Source: Adiantum capillus-veneris
Taxonomy: Eukaryota; Streptophyta; Polypodiopsida; Polypodiales; Pteridaceae
Direction: 5' to 3'
Length of the DNA stretch: 60,000 nt
Assembly (NCBI GenBank): GCA_014529385.2
Contig: CM043971.1
Location: 89,271,340-89,331,339, forward strand
Shown here piece after piece: positions 46,237 to 56,770 of this stretch. Below the pieces are notes generated by a model that worked only from the letters and a program-made list of their open reading frames with translations, was not told the origin of the DNA and made no database searches. Position 1 is the first letter of the stretch. Every line of letters starts with the position of its first letter. The translations under genes were made by a program, and so were the position numbers.

Positions 46237-46910
46237 TACATGTCGCTGCCCCGTCTACTACGAGATACGAGGCCGCTTCCATTGCTTGTTCAGAGAGGGT
46301 TTTGGACCACTCTCAAGAGTCATGGGATACGAAGATCAGAGATGTCTGGGTTTGTTCTTCCTCGAGCTGCGAAGACACAGAGATAGCCTGATGAATGGCG
46401 AGGCTAGCCAGTCTCAAAGACGGATCACAGACTTCTTCAGAGCAGACATGAGACAGCCACAAGAGCCACTCCCACAGCAGAGCTCCCCCTCGTCTCACAC
46501 CAGAAGCACACTGATTGACCGAGCGATTGAACTGGGGAAATCCAGGCGCCCGCGACAACGAAGAACTACACAGCATCGACGGAGGCTACGACAGAAAATT
46601 CGGAGCACGCTGGCCAGGCATGCACGACGCCCGGTCAGACTACTAACCATGGAGGAAATTGATGAGATTCGCCAACGACCAATGCTAGATCTCTTGTGAT
46701 TCAGCTATCCCAACAAGCCGCCCATTTTTTGCTTAGTTTTGTGCTTGGCTCACATCGACCAACTTAGGACCCCATAGTATATATCTTTGTTTTGTATTGT
46801 TGTTAGGTTATTTTGTTACTCTGACTTTGCATCAGATCCACCACTTTGTAACTTTCGGGTCTCATAGGTCATTATGACCTTTTGAAGACGTTAATATAAC
46901 ATTTCATTTC

Positions 46911-46913
<3 letters not shown>
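46237..46913 (+). mobile_element. LINE family A, copy 5 (3' part, well preserved)
   Basis: Starts inside the terminal zinc motif (TCRCPVYYE) and keeps an open frame to the ORF2 stop near 46699: [20 protein letters not shown], the PIP box QRRITDFF (46415-46438), and a strongly basic tail (RRRLRQKIRSTLARHARRP) ending EEIDEIRQRPMLDLL. The 3' UTR carries the hairpin GGTCATTATGACC (46866-46878) and the TTTCAT tail, leading into a long CT run. Confidence 0.92.

Positions 46914-47001
<88 letters not shown>
46914..47001. repeat. (CT)44 microsatellite between two LINEs
   Basis: Perfect CT run joining the tail of LINE A copy 5 to the 5' end of copy 6. Confidence 0.95.
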
Positions 47002-47004
<3 letters not shown>

Positions 47005-47038
47005 TTGTCCCTCCCCCCCCCCCCCCCCACCCCCAACA

Positions 47039-48121
47039 GTGCTGCCCCACTGCAGCACCACCCGCCTGTGGCTGCTGCTTCAAAGGCCAACCCACACACC
47101 GTTACGCACACACCTAATCGAGCATTCCGAGGAGCCCGGCAGGAAATTGAAAACAAACAGAGAGCGCAATTTTCGGAATTTTACAGGGAATTACAGGAAC
47201 TCAAAACTGCAGACCTCGTTTCTGGCGGCGACCAAGCATGAGGAAGCAGAAGATAAACCCGATCCTTTAGAGGATGCAGTTCAAAAATGCAAAAAAGAAA
47301 TGACAGAAACTATTAACAAAATCAACCGCAACCTGCTAGGCACGATAAAAATGCTCGAAGATCGTGTGTTTGCCCAAGAAAGCAAGATCACTGCAATGGG
47401 AGATCGTATGACCGCCCAAGAGGAAGAGATTGCGTCACTCAAGAAGGCGCTCGCAGAGGCACAATCACGAAACACACTTGAAGAGGGAGAACTGCAACCC
47501 TCAATAATAGAAGAACTAAACTCACTCAAAGAGCAAGTGCGAGCCATTAAAGAGGGGAAAGAGCAGCACAAAGAGATGACGACTTCCAGGGTGGACGTTA
47601 TTACAAAGACTCAGCAGAAGGCAGATGAAGCCCAGAAATGGATTGAGGTGGCCAGGAAAGGGAAAAGCAAGGAAACAACGTCGACACCCACCATTATCAG
47701 CTTGACCCTAGAAGAGGAGCAAAGACGACGTGCGCGCTCTCTACATGTGAGAATTTGCAGTCTTACAGACAAAGATAATGTAGACGAAGAGGTAAAAGAA
47801 CTCATGGCTTTGATGGGGGTTCATGAGCCGATGCACTCGAGAGCTTGGAGAGTGGGCAACAAGAAAAATGGGAGCAATGGGGAAACCTCGAAAGAAAGGG
47901 CACTCATCCTCCGTTTTCCCTCCATGGAAGCAAAGAAAGACTTTCTGAAGAAAAGACCAACTCTTAAAAAAACGGGTATCTTTCTCGGGGATGACCTTAC
48001 CCTCTCACAGATCGCTCACATGCAGGAGGTAATGCCAGAGATAAGAGCAGCAAGGGAAAAAGGCAAGATTGCCTTTTACCGAGATGGAAGAGTGGTGATA
48101 TTGAAGCGACGCTCCACATGA
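47039..48121 (+). CDS. LINE family A ORF1: coiled-coil RNA-binding protein
   Basis: 360 codons. Residues about 85-185 form a long coiled coil (MLEDRVFAQESKITAMGDRM, then LKKALAEA). Then comes an RRM-like region (SLHVRICSLTDKDN, RALILRFPS) and a C-terminal domain ([19 protein letters not shown], then [14 protein letters not shown]). This order is that of coiled-coil/RRM/CTD ORF1 proteins. There is no CCHC knuckle, unlike the L1 ORF1 at 23112. The first ~65 residues look unnatural here, while another frame (47002-47241, RQEIENKQRAQFSEFYRELQ) looks better, so a one-base indel near 47235 is likely. The protein ends at TGA 48119-48121, in the same frame as ORF2. Confidence 0.75.
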   Translation: MLPHCSTTRLWLLLQRPTHTPLRTHLIEHSEEPGRKLKTNRERNFRNFTGNYRNSKLQTSFLAATKHEEAEDKPDPLEDAVQKCKKEMTETINKINRNLLGTIKMLEDRVFAQESKITAMGDRMTAQEEEIASLKKALAEAQSRNTLEEGELQPSIIEELNSLKEQVRAIKEGKEQHKEMTTSRVDVITKTQQKADEAQKWIEVARKGKSKETTSTPTIISLTLEEEQRRRARSLHVRICSLTDKDNVDEEVKELMALMGVHEPMHSRAWRVGNKKNGSNGETSKERALILRFPSMEAKKDFLKKRPTLKKTGIFLGDDLTLSQIAHMQEVMPEIRAAREKGKIAFYRDGRVVILKRRST

Positions 48122-51100
48122 TGGTGTGAGGCCTATGGGACTGCACTCAAAGTTGCTACCTGGAATTGTAATGGATCTATGCGTCTTGATGTAGGTGCTT
48201 TTGAGGAGAGTTTTTCCGGGAGAGACATCATTTTTCTACTCTGAGACACATCAGGCCCATGGGCAGCCTATGCCTCACATTAGTGGATACAGATGGGAGA
48301 CAGCCTGTAGACAGGAGACACGATCGGAGCACAGAGGGCGGGGCTCGGGAGGAGTGGCAGTGTTATTCAGGGAGGAGCTGCAGCCATTGATACATATAGC
48401 TCGCAGGGATGAGCAAGCTAGGTACATGTGGGTGAGATTGAGAGCAGAGACAAGCAGATATCTTTACATTGCTATTTGCTACTTTCCCCCGAGTACGTCA
48501 GTATATGCACCACCTAAAGGACAATCCCCTTTTTCTATCTTGGATGATGACATATGGGAGTTCTCTAGAGATGGTGACATTATCATTCTAGGGGACTTCA
48601 ATGCTAGGACTGCCCATCATCAGACAGTGTTTTATGATACTTCAGAGGAGATGCTGAGAGAGTTGGATGTGGTGGAGACAGGCCTATCTAGACGATAGCA
48701 GGATGGGGAATATACTGAATATGGACGGCACTTGATAGACATGGGGGCTGCACATGGATTGGCCATCTTGAATGGCCTACAGAGATTTCCTGCTGCGGGA
48801 GGTTTCACATGCTTTCCACACAGACACGGAGCCAGCACAGTGGATTATGTCATGGCACACCCGAGCCTCATCTCTAGTATCCAGGATCTCACTGTTGGGC
48901 CCAGACCTGTTGGGGTGGCAGTAGATCATGCTCTTGTGTCGTTGGCCATCTCTTTCCAGTTCAGTGTAGCACACAGGCCACGGGCAGCTGCCCCTACTCG
49001 CTACACCTTCACGCGGGAGACGGACTCTGTATACATAGATGGGATATACAGACGCTTGTGCACTAAGGAGCCAGGCCGACCTCTGGAGGAGCTTACTACT
49101 ATACTGACACAGACTTTACATGATGCAGTAGCAGAGGCATACCAACACACTCAGCTTGAGCAGAGACGGCGTTCTGGGAGCATGCCCCAGAAAAGCTGGC
49201 ATGATGCGGAATGCCGCGAGACTAGAGCCAAACTTCAGAGGGAGGTGCTTTTGGGAGACATCACTCACAGGCAGTCACAGATTGACTTCTGATGCCTAGT
49301 GCGGCGGAAGAAAAGGGCATTTTTGGCTCGACTAGAGCACGATCTTTACCAGCTATTCTTGAGTCAGGACTCACGTGAGGCGTGGCGGCTCTTTCATGAG
49401 CAATCCCCCCCACCTGCCATTACCTCTACAGAGACTTGGGGCCAGTACGCATCATCTTTGTACACAGTTTCTGGACAGCCGCCCCTCCCCAACCCCCCCG
49501 ACCCATGCCCACACACATGTGCTTTTTTCACCGCTGAGATGGTGAGGAAGGCCATTGACAGGATGAGGACTGGGAGAGCATATGATCATGATGGCTTAGT
49601 GGCTGAGCATTTCATGCATGCCAGAGATCTACCAGCAGAACTTCTAGCAGTTATGTTTAATCGTGCCATGTGTGAGGGCTTACCTGATACTTGGAGCCTT
49701 TCTACGATTGTACCCATCTTCAAGTCAAGAGACCCTATGGAGCCTGGGAATTATCGCACTATCATGATTGGACACACATTGGCACGATTGTACGCATCCA
49801 TTCTTGAGCAGCGGCTGAGTAGATGGGCAGAGAGGGAAGGGATATGTGCAACTGGGCAGGCAGGTTTCAGGAGAGGCTTTTCTACTCTTGACCATATCTT
49901 GACACTCAGAGCCATCATTGAGGAGGGCAGATCACATGGGAGACGGATCTATTGTAGCTTTGTGGACTTCCGCAAAGCATTTGACACAGTACCCAGAGCT
50001 AGATTGATGCGCAGATTACAGGAGATGGGAGTACCCATAGAGCTCATTTGGGGGATCATGGCATTGTACAAGTCAGTAGTGGGGCATGTACGCACCCCAG
50101 AGGGCTTGTCCGCACCGGTTCACTCCACTATTGGTGTGAAGCAAGGCTGCCCGCTCTCTCCTACTCTATTTGGTATGTATGTGGATGAGGTTGCTGACTA
50201 CATTGAGAGAGATGGTGATAGAGGTGCACAGCTGGCAGGGACATGGATTCCACTATTGCTCTATACTGATGATATTGTGTTGATCTCCGACTCTCCAGAG
50301 GGGATGCAACATCACTTGGATGCTCTACATAGATTTGCCCACGAAAGTGGTTTCTCTGTCGACCTTGGTAAAACCAAGGTCATGGTATTTAATACCACCC
50401 CACAGTGGATCAGGAGATCAGCGCCCGCATTCACATACGGCCAGGAGACACTGGAGTACACAGATGCTTACACTTACCTTGGAGTGGTTTTTAGCGGACC
50501 AGCATTTTCACTGAGGAGAGTAGCAGAGACTAGATTGAACAGAGCCCATGCAGCATTGGGCAGATTGGAGAGGATGTGTTCACAGGTTCAGTTTCAGGAG
50601 CCTCAGACGAAGCTCTGGCTATTTGACACTTTAGTGGCGTCTGCATTGCTCTATGGAGCTGAGATATGGGGGCCTTCATTGGATCATCATGGGAGGACAA
50701 GTCGCACTGATGGGTGGGGGGACATGGAGAAGCCTTTGGTCTCTATGATCTCACGGCTCATTAGAGCCAAGGCTTCAGTACCACGTGCCATTATCCAAGC
50801 AGAGCTTGCTGCCCCCCCACTAGTAGTCGAGGCGCTTACCAGATCTGTCTCCTTCATACACCGCATGTGGGAGCTTCCCAGAGACAGATATGCCCGCCTT
50901 GCACTTGAGTCCTCTCGACAGTTAGCCATGGAGGGAGATACAGCATGCTGGTATGGTGAAATGACATCATGGTTTCAGGCGCATGGGTTCAGCATAGACA
51001 CATTGCCCCCCTTCCAGTACTCATTAGAGGCACCCTCTCTGACTCTTACACAGTCCGAGATCACCAGGCTCATCCGACAAGACCTAGCTCAGCTAGACAT

Positions 51101-51690
51101 CAGGAAGACATGGATACAACCAACGCAGGAGCTGGGCACGAAGATGGCTTTCTACAAAGAGCATCTTCTCCAGCTTACAGAGGACGGTTCTGTGGCGAGG
51201 CCCAGATACATGGACACTCACTTGTCTCATGGGATACGATGTGCTATTGGCCAGATACGCACATCTTCACACCAGTTGTGGATCGAGACTGGGAGATACG
51301 ATGGAGTACCAGCAGAGGCCAGGACATGCCCCCTGTGTGGCATGGAGCCAGAGACAGAGTTGCACTACACATGCCACTGCCCTGTCTACTACGAGATACG
51401 AGGCCGCTTCCACTGCTTGTTCAGAGAGGGCTTTGGACCACTCTCCAAAGTCATGCAGTACGAGGATCAGAGATGCTTGGGTTTGTTTCTACTCCAGCTG
51501 CGCCGACACAGAGAGAGCTTGATGAGAGGAGAGGCTAGCCAGTCTCAGAGACACATCACAGACTTCTTTAGAGCAGACACTGGACACCCGGAGAAGCCAC
51601 TACCACAGCAGAGCACGTCGAATCACACAAGCGGCACACTGATCGACCGGGTGACCGAGCTGGGGAGATCCAGACGCCTACGACTGCGGT
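48122..51690 (+). pseudogene. LINE family A ORF2, copy 6: endonuclease, RT, zinc motif, PIP box
   Basis: Order: endonuclease 48159-48980 (ATWNCNG, YSETHQ, LGDFNAR, STVDYVM, DHALV), RT about 49690-50400 ([36 protein letters not shown], where YADD has become YTDD), and after-RT region to about 51300. Then the zinc motif [18 protein letters not shown] (51330-51383), the PIP box QRHITDFF (51546-51569), and the start of the basic tail. Breaks: an extra T near 48230, TAG 48696 and TGA 49290. The open frame 49299-51995 reads on into copy 7 in the wrong frame; that end is not part of the protein. Confidence 0.92.
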
Positions 51691-52966
51691 GCTATTGGAG
51701 CCACGCTCCACATGACAGTGTGAGACCTATGGGACCACACTCAAAGTTGCTACTTGGAATTGTAATGGATCTATGCGTCTTGATGTGGGTGCTTTTAAGG
51801 AAAGTTTTAGTGGGAGAGACATCATCTTCTACTCTGAGACACATCAGGCCCTTGGGCAGTCTATGCCTTACATTAGTGGATACAGATGGGAGACCGCCAC
51901 CTGTAGACAGAAGACATGATCAGAGCACAGAGGGCGGGGCTCAAGAGGAGTGGCAGTGTTATTCAGGGAGGAATCTATGGATTTTTCGTCTGTAGCATGA
52001 TATTTTGTGTATTTTATAGGCACCCCTCACGTCCGTATGTAACAACAAACTACACAATACTCATGTAAGACCAATGCTCAATGTTAATAGAACCATATGC
52101 TTATTCTTTATACAAATATTTAATGTTAACCTTGTTATAGCTCGTAGGGATGAGCAAGCTAGGTACATGTGGGTGAGATTGAGAGCAGAGACAGACAAAT
52201 ATCTTTACATTGCTATTTGCTACTTCCCCCCGAGTACGTCAATGTATGCACCACCCAGAGGACAGTCCCCCTTTTCTATTTTGGATGATGACATCTGGGA
52301 GTTCTCTAGAGATGGTGACATCATCATTTTAGGGGACATCAATGCTAGGACTGCCCATCATCAGACAGTTTTTTATGATACTTCAAAGAAGATGTTGAGA
52401 GAGCTGGATGTTGAAGAGACGGGCCTATCCAGACTATGACAGGATGGGAAACATACTGAGAATGGACGACACTTGATAAACATGGAGACTGCACATGGAT
52501 TGGTCATCTTGAATGGCCTACAGAGATTTCCCGATGCGGGGGGTTTTACATGCTTTCCACACAGACATGGAGCCAGCACAGTGGATTGTCATGGCACAGC
52601 TGAGTCTCATCTCTAGTATCCAGGATCTCACGGTTCGACCTAGACATGTTGGTGTGGCAGTGGATCATGCTCTTGTGTCGTTGACCATCTCTTTCCAGTT
52701 TAGTGTAGCACACAGGCCACAGGCAGCAGCACCTACTCGCTACACCTTCACACCGGAGACTGTGTATACATAGATGGGATCTACAGACGCCTGTGTTCAG
52801 AAGAGCCAGGGCGACCTCTAGAGGAGCTTACTACTATACTGACACAAACATTACATGATGCAGCAACAGAGGCATACCCACACACCCAGCCTGAGCAGAG
52901 ACGTCGTTTTGGGAGTATGCCCCAGAACAGTTGGTATAATGAGGCATGCCGCGAGACTAGAGCTAG
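51691..52966 (+). mobile_element. LINE family A, copy 7 (endonuclease part, cut by the chromovirus)
   Basis: Starts in the last ORF1 codons (TGA at 51713-51715) directly against the ORF2 C-terminus of copy 6. It continues as endonuclease (52137-52439: [30 protein letters not shown], where F has become I) and after it to 52966, where the chromovirus LTR begins. Several frame breaks. An AT-rich block at about 51974-52136 replaces roughly 20 bp of the LINE. Confidence 0.9.
51974..52136. other. AT-rich block replacing part of LINE A copy 7
   Basis: About 163 bp with no match to other family-A copies. LINE homology stops after ttcagggagga and resumes at atagctcg. No GT..AG borders or target-site duplication seen. 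Confidence 0.7.
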
Positions 52967-54442
52967 TGAAACCGGCCTGTTCAATCCAAAAAGGGCGGTA
53001 GACTTTACTTCAAACCTTGATGTAGCCTTCACCCATTATTAGTCGTCTATTATACCTGCACTATAGTGACACAAGAGAGGGGAATGGGATACAGATGCTA
53101 GAATGCACCTGTATGAGAAGACCGACACCAGATTGGCCCCTAACTTAGGCGCCCCTTTCGGTATTTCTTTATTGTTGAAAAGAGGGAATAAACGCTGTGG
53201 TTCTTTCCAAGCTGCCCCGCACAACCTTGGCTGAATTTTGACTCTTCTGGCCTGATTTTGGCAGCATAACTATACTAGAACCCTTTACGGTCAGTATTCC
53301 CACGCATTGAATGACTTTCCCGACGCATACGGGCACTTTGCAAAACCTGGCGAGAATCTGCAGCACGCTGAATTCTCTGTTTTCAGCCCTGAAAATGCGC
53401 CAGATCGCCTGTACAGCGGTCCCCTTGCGTCCCCTAACCTCCTAGGGGTATTAGGGTCCGTTTAGGGCCAAAACCCTAAACCTGCAAAAATACACAGCAG
53501 GCTGTAATTTACTGTTTCGGGCTCCGTTTCGCGTGCCGGTCGCATCCTTAGCAAGTCCTCGAGCTCCCGCACCTGTAGGGCTACTTGCCCTTTGAATCGG
53601 ACGAGATTTCTGGCGTGAAACCTCTCCGAATTCACCTGTACCTGCGAGGGGATTAGCCGCTAGCTAATCCAGTACCTGTGCAAGAGGCTCTTGCCTCGGC
53701 AATCGCGCATGAACCCACACAACTGTACATTGGTCAAATGAAGAGCCCACTAGTGGGGCATAACATACTGCCAAAGGGGAGAGAGAGGGCAGTGCGTAGC
53801 CTGCAGGGCATCACTCCTGGCACCGCACTGTGCATAAGAGGGAATGCAAGCACTCCATAGCTCTTAACCTATGACAAAAGCTGCAAATGAGCCTCTCCCA
53901 ACTTAAAATTCAGTGCCACTTCTTGTTGCATGAGCAAAGTGCACAAGAAGGTGCCACTTGGCACATTTACAAGCATTTTCCCGTTTCGGGGTTGCCGCCT
54001 AAAAATCTCCCAACCGGTTGCCCAGTTGACTTCACGGCAGAGTAAGAAAATGTTCTCCTTGTCATTCCGGAGGTAATGACGCAAACACATTTTTAGTTCC
54101 CAAAATAGCAGTTCCCTAAATTTTGGGAGATGCTGCCATTGTATCTTTCTAGGTCATCCGACCCCCTTTGTACACTGCGGCCACATCCAGAACTGAAATG
54201 TAGACTTTGTAGCAAAGGATTCCACTTTGGCTAGTCAATGACCCCACTTGGCTAACCATAGTCCTTGTCCAACCTTAGTGCTCTCTTGCCCTCAGGCCTG
54301 GACTCCCTCTGGACAGTTCCACACTAGCTATGCAATGCAGGGCAGTTAGATTTCCCGAGGGGTGTTTCCAAAAAGTGAAAGTAAATAGATAATAAGAAAG
54401 AAATCAACAAAAAGGATAGATAGTAGTCACACGCTGGTGACA
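52967..54442 (-). repeat. 3' LTR of the right-hand chromovirus (1476 bp)
   Basis: On the minus strand it starts TGTCACCAGCG after the PPT and ends ..GGCCGGTTTCA. The AATAAAGAAATACCG plus GGGGCGCC core lies at about 53150-53180. Matches 59649-60000 with about five substitutions and one 2-bp indel in 350 bp, and more distantly the LTRs at 15713 and 18227. Confidence 0.92.
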
Positions 54443-54454
54443 TACCCCCCTCTT
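54443..54454 (-). other. polypurine tract of the right-hand chromovirus
   Basis: AAGAGGGGGGTA on the minus strand, immediately before the LTR start TGTCACC. Confidence 0.88.
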
Positions 54455-55005
54455 GAAATCTCAAACGTCCTCGTTTGCATCTATGTCGTACATGCTCCTA
54501 GTCAACACTAATGTATTCAACACATGTACGACACATACATGCTCATTGTCAACCCTGGTGTATTCAACACCTCGTCGACTCATGTATTGCCTGCGTGTGA
54601 ACCCTGTCCCAATGACATAGTGGTAGCTTCGCACTGTGCCATTGCTTTGAGTCACTAACTTTCCAATGACAAAATGGTAGCTGCACATTTTGCCACTGTC
54701 TTATAGTACACGTTGGATCCCGTAACACTTTCGAGCATACCCAAACCGACAATTTAAGAATGCAGTTACACATGTACTCTTTAATAGAAGCAATCACTAT
54801 ATCCTTGACAAACTGACAAGAAATACTCACTTCTATAGCACTAACCAAACTTTTGGACATTCCATAAGAGCAATTGCCAAACTGACAATCTGTACAGCTC
54901 TAACATTCATGTAACATGTATTTCATTTGAGCTCACTTTAAATACCATGTACATCATTTGTTTCAAAAGCCATTGTCACACTGACAATCCATGTAGCTCT
55001 GAAAC
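54455..55005 (-). other. chromovirus inner 3' spacer
   Basis: Non-coding stretch between pol and the PPT. It contains similar phrases in repeat (ccaatgacatagtgg and ccaatgacaaaatgg; caactgacaat types), so it is built of short diverged direct repeats. Confidence 0.5.
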
Positions 55006-56487
55006 TCAAGGGGTCAAGGTAGGTTGCAAACCGAAGGCTTCAAGGTAAAGTGATAACACAGTTGGTGACTCTGCAAGTTCACCTTCTTCCATCCACTTAG
55101 CATCCATTGGTGGATAGTTTCTGAACTTTACCAAGTAACGCCTAGCAACCTTGCCTTTCACTTTCCTTTCTTTGTGTGCCAAAATCTGTTCAGGGACCAA
55201 GATCTCGTCAAGTTCCTCGACTTCCGGCTGATCTTCAGTTGGCATATCTTCTGGCACATCACCCACATAGGGTCTGAGAAGACTCACATGAAACGCATTG
55301 TGAATCTTCCAACTGTCAGGCAATTTCAGCCTATATGCAACATCACTGATTATGTCGCACACTTGAAAAGGCCCATAGTAACGCATGCTGAGCTTTGGAA
55401 ACAGTCTTTCCTTGCCCTTCATCTTCTTTAACCTTGCCTTTTCAAAGCGCAAAAGCACCCAATCGCCAAGTGAATATGCCACTTCACGACGGTGACAATC
55501 AGCTGCTTTCTTTTGCTTTGCCTGAGTCTTTTCTAAGGCCACTTTGACCTTCTTGTACATTTCATCCATGTCCTGAACATACTTATCTGCTTCAAATATC
55601 TTGTCCTTTGTATGCAGTATGGGAGGAACTTTCTTGCCACCTTCAACTATCTCAAAAGGTGCCTTGCCAGTTGATGAATGCACTGTATTATTGTATGCAT
55701 ACTCCACCAATGGCAAATACTGCTCCCACTTTTCTTTATGCTCTAACACATAACACTTCAGCAGATCTAGGACAGTAGAATTTGCGTCTTCTGACTGCCC
55801 ATCTGTTTGAGTATGAAATGACGAAGAGAATTTGAACGTTGTGCCCATATTCTCAAACAAGCCTCTCCAGAACAAACTTGTCATGCGTGGATCACGGTCG
55901 CTAACAATCGACTGTGGCATGCCATGATACTTGAAAATATTGCTCATAAACAAGCGTGCCATCCGATCTGGCTTTATCTTCTTCCTGGCAGGAATAAAAT
56001 GAGCCTGTTTGCTGAATCTGCAAATAATGGTCCAAATACCATCGTTTCCTGTCTGCGTTCTCGGAAGATCAAAGATAAAATCCATAGCAATACTTTCCCA
56101 TGGTTTATCTGGAATAGGTAGTGGTTGCAATAACCCTGGTGCCTTTTGCCTGTCAAACTTGACCTTTTGGCATATTAGGCATTCTCGCACAAAGGCATCC
56201 ACATCTCTTCTCAATGTAGGCCAGTAGAAGAATGTCTCAACCGCTTTAACTCTAGCATCGATACCACGATGCCGTGCATACGGTGGGACATGACTCTCTT
56301 CCATAACTTTGCGTCGCAATGGCTTTGTGACACACAATCTGCCATGCATCATCATGAACCCATCTTTGAGAAGATACTGTTCATGACGTTGTCCTTGCAT
56401 TAGCTGCTCGAAGACCCTTGCAAAATCTTCATCATTTTCATACTGTTCTCTCATATCATCAAGTGCATGATGATAAGGAATCGACAC
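55006..56487 (-). pseudogene. chromovirus integrase and chromodomain
   Basis: 493 open codons. H2C2 zinc segment (HVPPYARHRGIDA, then CLICQKVKF), integrase core with D (IAMDFIFDL), D (IVSDRDPRM) and E (DGQSEDANS), then the GPY/F-like part (MRYYGPFQV, then WKIHNAFHVSLLRPYV). The C-terminal chromodomain ([13 protein letters not shown], then DAKWMEEGEL) directs integration to chromatin marks in this family. The D-D-E triad is intact. Upstream it is cut from RNase H by one TAA (56488-56490) in the same frame. Confidence 0.93.
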
Positions 56488-56770
56488 AGCTTAAATTTGT
56501 GGCTTCCTTGACAAGGCATCAGCCACATTGTTCTTCTTGCCTTCCACATGCACAATCTGAAAATGGAACATGGACAAGATATTTGCCCATCGCAAATGCT
56601 TCTCAGATAACTTTGTCTGTGTTAAGAAGTATCGCAAGGTCTGATGGTCCGTTTGGACAACGAAATCTGCACCTAGCAGGTAGTGTTTCCAACTTAAGAG
56701 CGCATGAATCACAACCAGTAACTCTTTTCTCATAGACCTGCATGGTCATCTCTGGCCCTTGCAAAATTCT
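56488..56770 (-). pseudogene. chromovirus RNase H part
   Basis: Frame 56733-56491 reads KELLVVIHALLSWKHYLLGA, then VQTDHQTLRYFL and KKNNVADALSRKPQI, the end of the gypsy RNase H, followed by TAA. It is out of frame with the RT (offset 2), so a frameshift lies near 56735-56770. In between, the expected YESRKL region is distorted. Confidence 0.88.

Larger units (their letters stand above)
47002..51690 (+). mobile_element. LINE family A, copy 6 (nearly complete, defective)
   Basis: The longest family-A copy, with a short C-rich 5' leader, ORF1 (47039-48121) and ORF2 (48122-51690). The 3' UTR is absent because the last ORF2 codons join copy 7. ORF2 has one frameshift (about 48230) and two stops (48696-48698 and 49290-49292), and the RT box is YTDD. 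It is the reference for the family layout: ORF1 with coiled coil, endonuclease, RT, after-RT region, zinc motif, PIP box, basic tail. Confidence 0.92.

Noticed and set aside
46872-47156. Frames with long Glu-Arg repeats (also at 8257-8538)
   Set aside because: Translation of GA/CT microsatellites.
51691-51995. C-terminal extension of the frame 49299-51995 as a new protein domain
   Set aside because: It is LINE copy 7 read in the wrong frame.
52074-52439. 121-codon frame as a separate gene
   Set aside because: It is the endonuclease piece of LINE A copy 7 with an unrelated start.
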